This document shows positions 61,927-64,000 of a stretch of DNA of 64,000 bases, in pieces. The notes under the pieces were generated by a model. The model was not told the origin of the DNA. It was given only the letters and a program-made list of their open reading frames with translations, and searched no databases. The stretch comes from Cellulomonas sp. SLBN-39 (GTDB lineage: Bacteria; Actinomycetota; Actinomycetes; Actinomycetales; Cellulomonadaceae). The stretch spans positions 3,596,001-3,660,000 of the forward strand of contig NZ_VFOA01000001.1 of the NCBI RefSeq assembly GCF_006715865.1, in the 5' to 3' direction. A program made the position numbers and the translations under genes. How positions within the stretch are numbered: the first letter of the stretch is position 1; the number at the start of each line of letters is the position of its first letter.

Positions 61927-62979
61927 TCAGGTGAACAGCGTCCCGCCGGCCGACGGCGGCACGAGCCCGAGGTGCTCCCACGCCGCCGGCAGCGCCACCC
62001 GACCCCGCGGCGTGCGCCCCACGAGGCCCTCGCGGACGAGGAACGGCTCGGCGACGGTCTCGACGGTCTCGGGCTCCTCCCCCACGGCGACGGCGAGCGT
62101 CGTCAGGCCCACGGGCCCGCCGCCGAACCGCCGGCACAGGGCGTCGAGCACGGACCGGTCGAGCCGGTCCAGACCGCGCGCGTCGACCTCGTACACCTCC
62201 AGCGCGGCGCGGGCCGCGTCGAGCGACATCCGGCCGTCGCCGCGCACCTGCGCCCAGTCCCGCACGCGGCGCAGCAGCCGGTTGGCGATGCGGGGCGTCC
62301 CGCGCGAGCGCGACGCGATCTCCGCCGCCGCGGCCGCCTCCAGCGGCGCGCCGAGCAGCCCGGCGGAACGCACGAGCACCCGCTCGAGCTCGTCGTCGGA
62401 GTAGAAGTCGAGGTGCCCGGTGAAGCCGAAGCGGTCGCGCAGGGGCGCGGGCAGCAACCCTGCCCGGGTGGTGGCCCCGACGACCGTGAACGGGGGCAGC
62501 GACAGCGGGATCGCGCTGGCGCCGGCCCCCTTGCCGACGACGACGTCGACGCGGAAGTCCTCCATCGCCACGTACAGCAGCTCCTCGGCCGGGCGCGCGA
62601 GGCGGTGGATCTCGTCGAGGAAGAGCACCTCGCCCTCCTCCAGGGAGGACAGCACCGCCGCGAGATCCCCCGCGTGCTGGATGGCCGGGCCGCTCGTGAC
62701 CCGCAGCGACGCCCCGAGCTCGGCGGCGATGATCATGGCGAGCGTCGTCTTGCCCAGCCCGGGCGGGCCCGACAGCAGCACGTGGTCGGGCGCCCGCCCG
62801 CGGCCCAGCGCCGCCTCCAGGACGAGCGAGAGCTGGTCGCGCACGACGCGCTGCCCGACGAACTCGTCCAGCCGTCGCGGCCGCAGCGCGGCCTCCGCGG
62901 CGCGCTCGAGGTCGTCGGCCCCGGGGCGCACGAGCGAGACGTCGACGTCCGTGCCGTCCTCGCCGGCTTGCTCAGCCAC
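61927..62979 (-). CDS. ruvB: Holliday junction branch migration helicase RuvB
   Basis: 350 residues. Motifs are [12 protein letters not shown], Walker [11 protein letters not shown], Walker [10 protein letters not shown], sensor 1 [20 protein letters not shown] and the arginine finger region [20 protein letters not shown] at 62979 overlaps the ruvA stop by eight bases; GTG 62985 is an alternative. Last gene of ruvC-ruvA-ruvB. Confidence 0.97.
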   Translation of the reverse strand: MAEQAGEDGTDVDVSLVRPGADDLERAAEAALRPRRLDEFVGQRVVRDQLSLVLEAALGRGRAPDHVLLSGPPGLGKTTLAMIIAAELGASLRVTSGPAIQHAGDLAAVLSSLEEGEVLFLDEIHRLARPAEELLYVAMEDFRVDVVVGKGAGASAIPLSLPPFTVVGATTRAGLLPAPLRDRFGFTGHLDFYSDDELERVLVRSAGLLGAPLEAAAAAEIASRSRGTPRIANRLLRRVRDWAQVRGDGRMSLDAARAALEVYEVDARGLDRLDRSVLDALCRRFGGGPVGLTTLAVAVGEEPETVETVAEPFLVREGLVGRTPRGRVALPAAWEHLGLVPPSAGGTLFT

Positions 62980-63595
62980 GGGCACCGCCGAGCGCGCGCA
63001 GCGCCGCCCGCAGGACACCGGGGACGTCCTGCGCGCCCAGGGGGCCGGCGGTCTCCGCGGCGCCGGAGAGCACGCCCTCGACGGCGTCCTGCGCGGCGCG
63101 CTGCTGCCAGCCCAGGCCGACGAGCGCCTCGACGACGTCCGCGCGGTGGTCGGGCGCCGGGGCGGCCGGGCCGGACCCGACGGCGACGCCTTCGGGGGGG
63201 CCGAGCCGGTCGCCCAGCTCCAGCACGATGCGCTGGGCGCCCTTGCGCCCGATGCCCGGCACGCGCACCAGCGCCGCGAGGTCCTCGTCGGCGACCGCAC
63301 GGCGCAGCCCGTCCGGGGTGTGCACCGCGAGCATCGCCAGGGCCAGGCGGGGGCCGACGCCGGAGACGGTCTGCACGGTCTCGAAGACGTCGCGCTCGTC
63401 GGTGTCCGCGAACCCGAACAGCGTCAGCGCGTCCTCCCGGACGACGAGCGACGTGTGCAGCCGCCCGGGCTGCCCCACCCGCAGGCCGGCGAGCGTCGTG
63501 GGCGTGGCGTGCACGAGCATGCCGACCCCGCCGACCTCGACGACCGCGCAGTCCAGCCGCACCGTCAGGACCGTCCCGTGCACGGACGCGATCAC
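62972..63595 (-). CDS. ruvA: Holliday junction DNA-binding protein RuvA
   Basis: 207 residues. GTG at 63595 ([12 protein letters not shown]) has GGAGGGG seven bases upstream. The OB domain is followed by two helix-hairpin-helix motifs ([16 protein letters not shown] and [19 protein letters not shown]) and, after a Pro/Ala linker, the C-terminal RuvB-binding domain [22 protein letters not shown]. Confidence 0.97.
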   Translation of the reverse strand: MIASVHGTVLTVRLDCAVVEVGGVGMLVHATPTTLAGLRVGQPGRLHTSLVVREDALTLFGFADTDERDVFETVQTVSGVGPRLALAMLAVHTPDGLRRAVADEDLAALVRVPGIGRKGAQRIVLELGDRLGPPEGVAVGSGPAAPAPDHRADVVEALVGLGWQQRAAQDAVEGVLSGAAETAGPLGAQDVPGVLRAALRALGGARG

Positions 63596-63688
63596 CGCAC
63601 CGCCCCTCCCGTCACCGTCGGCCCGCCGGTGCGGGCGCGGCGACCACTGTGCCACACGCGGGCGAACACGTGTACGAAGGACACGCGC

Positions 63689-64000
63689 TCAGCGCCGCGC
63701 GCGCGCCGCCTGCTCGGCGCCCGCCCAGGCCTGCTGGGCCGGAGTCAGCGCACCGGGCGGCCGCTGCGGCGCTCCGACCGAGCCCGCGGGCCGCCACAGG
63801 TGGCAGATCGCCAGCGCCAGGGCGTCGGCGGCGTCGGCGGGGCGCGGGAGCTCGTCGAGCGCCAGCAGCCGCTGCACCATGGTCTGCACCTGGGCCTTGC
63901 CGGCGCGGCCGCTGCCGGTGACCGCGGCCTTGACCTCGCTCGGCGTGTGCATGGCGACGGGGATCCGGCGCCGCGCGGCCGCGACCATCGCCAGGCCGGC
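63689..64000 (-). CDS. ruvC: crossover junction endodeoxyribonuclease RuvC, C-terminal part (runs off the window)
   Basis: Resolves Holliday junctions. About 103 C-terminal residues are present, including [25 protein letters not shown] and the active-site Asp region [16 protein letters not shown] Pro/Gln/Ala-rich tail follows, longer than in E. coli. The N-terminal catalytic Asp lies beyond base 64000. It leads the ruvC-ruvA-ruvB unit, 93 bases upstream of ruvA. Confidence 0.95.
   Translation of the reverse strand, partial: AGLAMVAAARRRIPVAMHTPSEVKAAVTGSGRAGKAQVQTMVQRLLALDELPRPADAADALALAICHLWRPAGSVGAPQRPPGALTPAQQAWAGAEQAARARR

Overview
This window is a very GC-rich (roughly 75%) bacterial chromosome segment whose gene content and order fit a Gram-positive actinobacterium of the Cellulomonas type (order Micrococcales). 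The grounds are the conserved actinobacterial gene orders listed below, frequent GTG starts, -10 boxes of the form TAnnnT, a monoderm type IV pilus locus without an outer-membrane secretin, and RpsD without zinc cysteines. I see no tRNA, rRNA, CRISPR array, insertion sequence or prophage. It is mostly a core-genome segment with a few accessory islands. The genus is an inference, not a measurement.

Layout. 1-5352 (minus): pyrimidine operon pyrR-pyrB-pyrC-(PH-like membrane protein)-carA-carB, with almost every junction overlapping, behind a promoter and a PyrR-binding hairpin that overlaps the pyrR ribosome binding site. 5604-7904 (plus): a seven-helix GGDEF-EAL cyclic-di-GMP protein. 8094-15158 (minus): nusB, efp, a SatD-family gene with a small membrane protein, then aroB, aroK and aroC. 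An animal-type heme peroxidase gene sits between aroK and aroC and carries a perfect CRP/GlxR-type site upstream. 15287-21757 (plus): a UMF1-type transporter coupled to an alpha/beta hydrolase, and a 1291-residue secreted protein made of about twelve FN3-like modules. 22218-35697 (minus): a complete monoderm type IV pilus locus (pilB, pilT, pilC, two pilins, three minor pilins, pilD, pilM, pilN, pilO). Two minor pilins carry large C-terminal adhesin-like modules: six beta-trefoil lectin-like repeats in one and four Ig/cadherin-like domains in the other. 35843-42828 (minus): aroE, mltG, ruvX, alaS, two small membrane proteins, rpsD. 43046-55278: rarA, an MMPL-type transporter, GNAT, aspS, an unknown protein, tspO, an MBL-fold hydrolase, a cyclophilin, a DUF349 protein and an AbiEi-antitoxin-like gene. 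55227-64000 (minus): rel, apt, secF, secD, yajC, ruvB, ruvA, ruvC, the usual actinobacterial order.

How it works together. The alaS-ruvX-mltG-aroE and aroC-aroK-aroB blocks form the shikimate/translation backbone; the pilus locus, FN3 protein, transporter pair and peroxidase lie inside it as surface and accessory functions. The pilus region looks like an attachment machine: an extension/retraction motor, a major pilin followed by a strong terminator that should keep pilin mRNA above minor-pilin mRNA, and two multi-domain minor pilins suited to bind polysaccharide or other surfaces. This is the part of the window with the best claim to novelty.

Regulation visible in the sequence includes at least eight candidate leaderless starts (a -10-like hexamer ending 6-7 bases before the start codon), several promoters with ordinary leaders, the PyrR hairpin, a CRP-like operator and eight strong GC-rich hairpin terminators.
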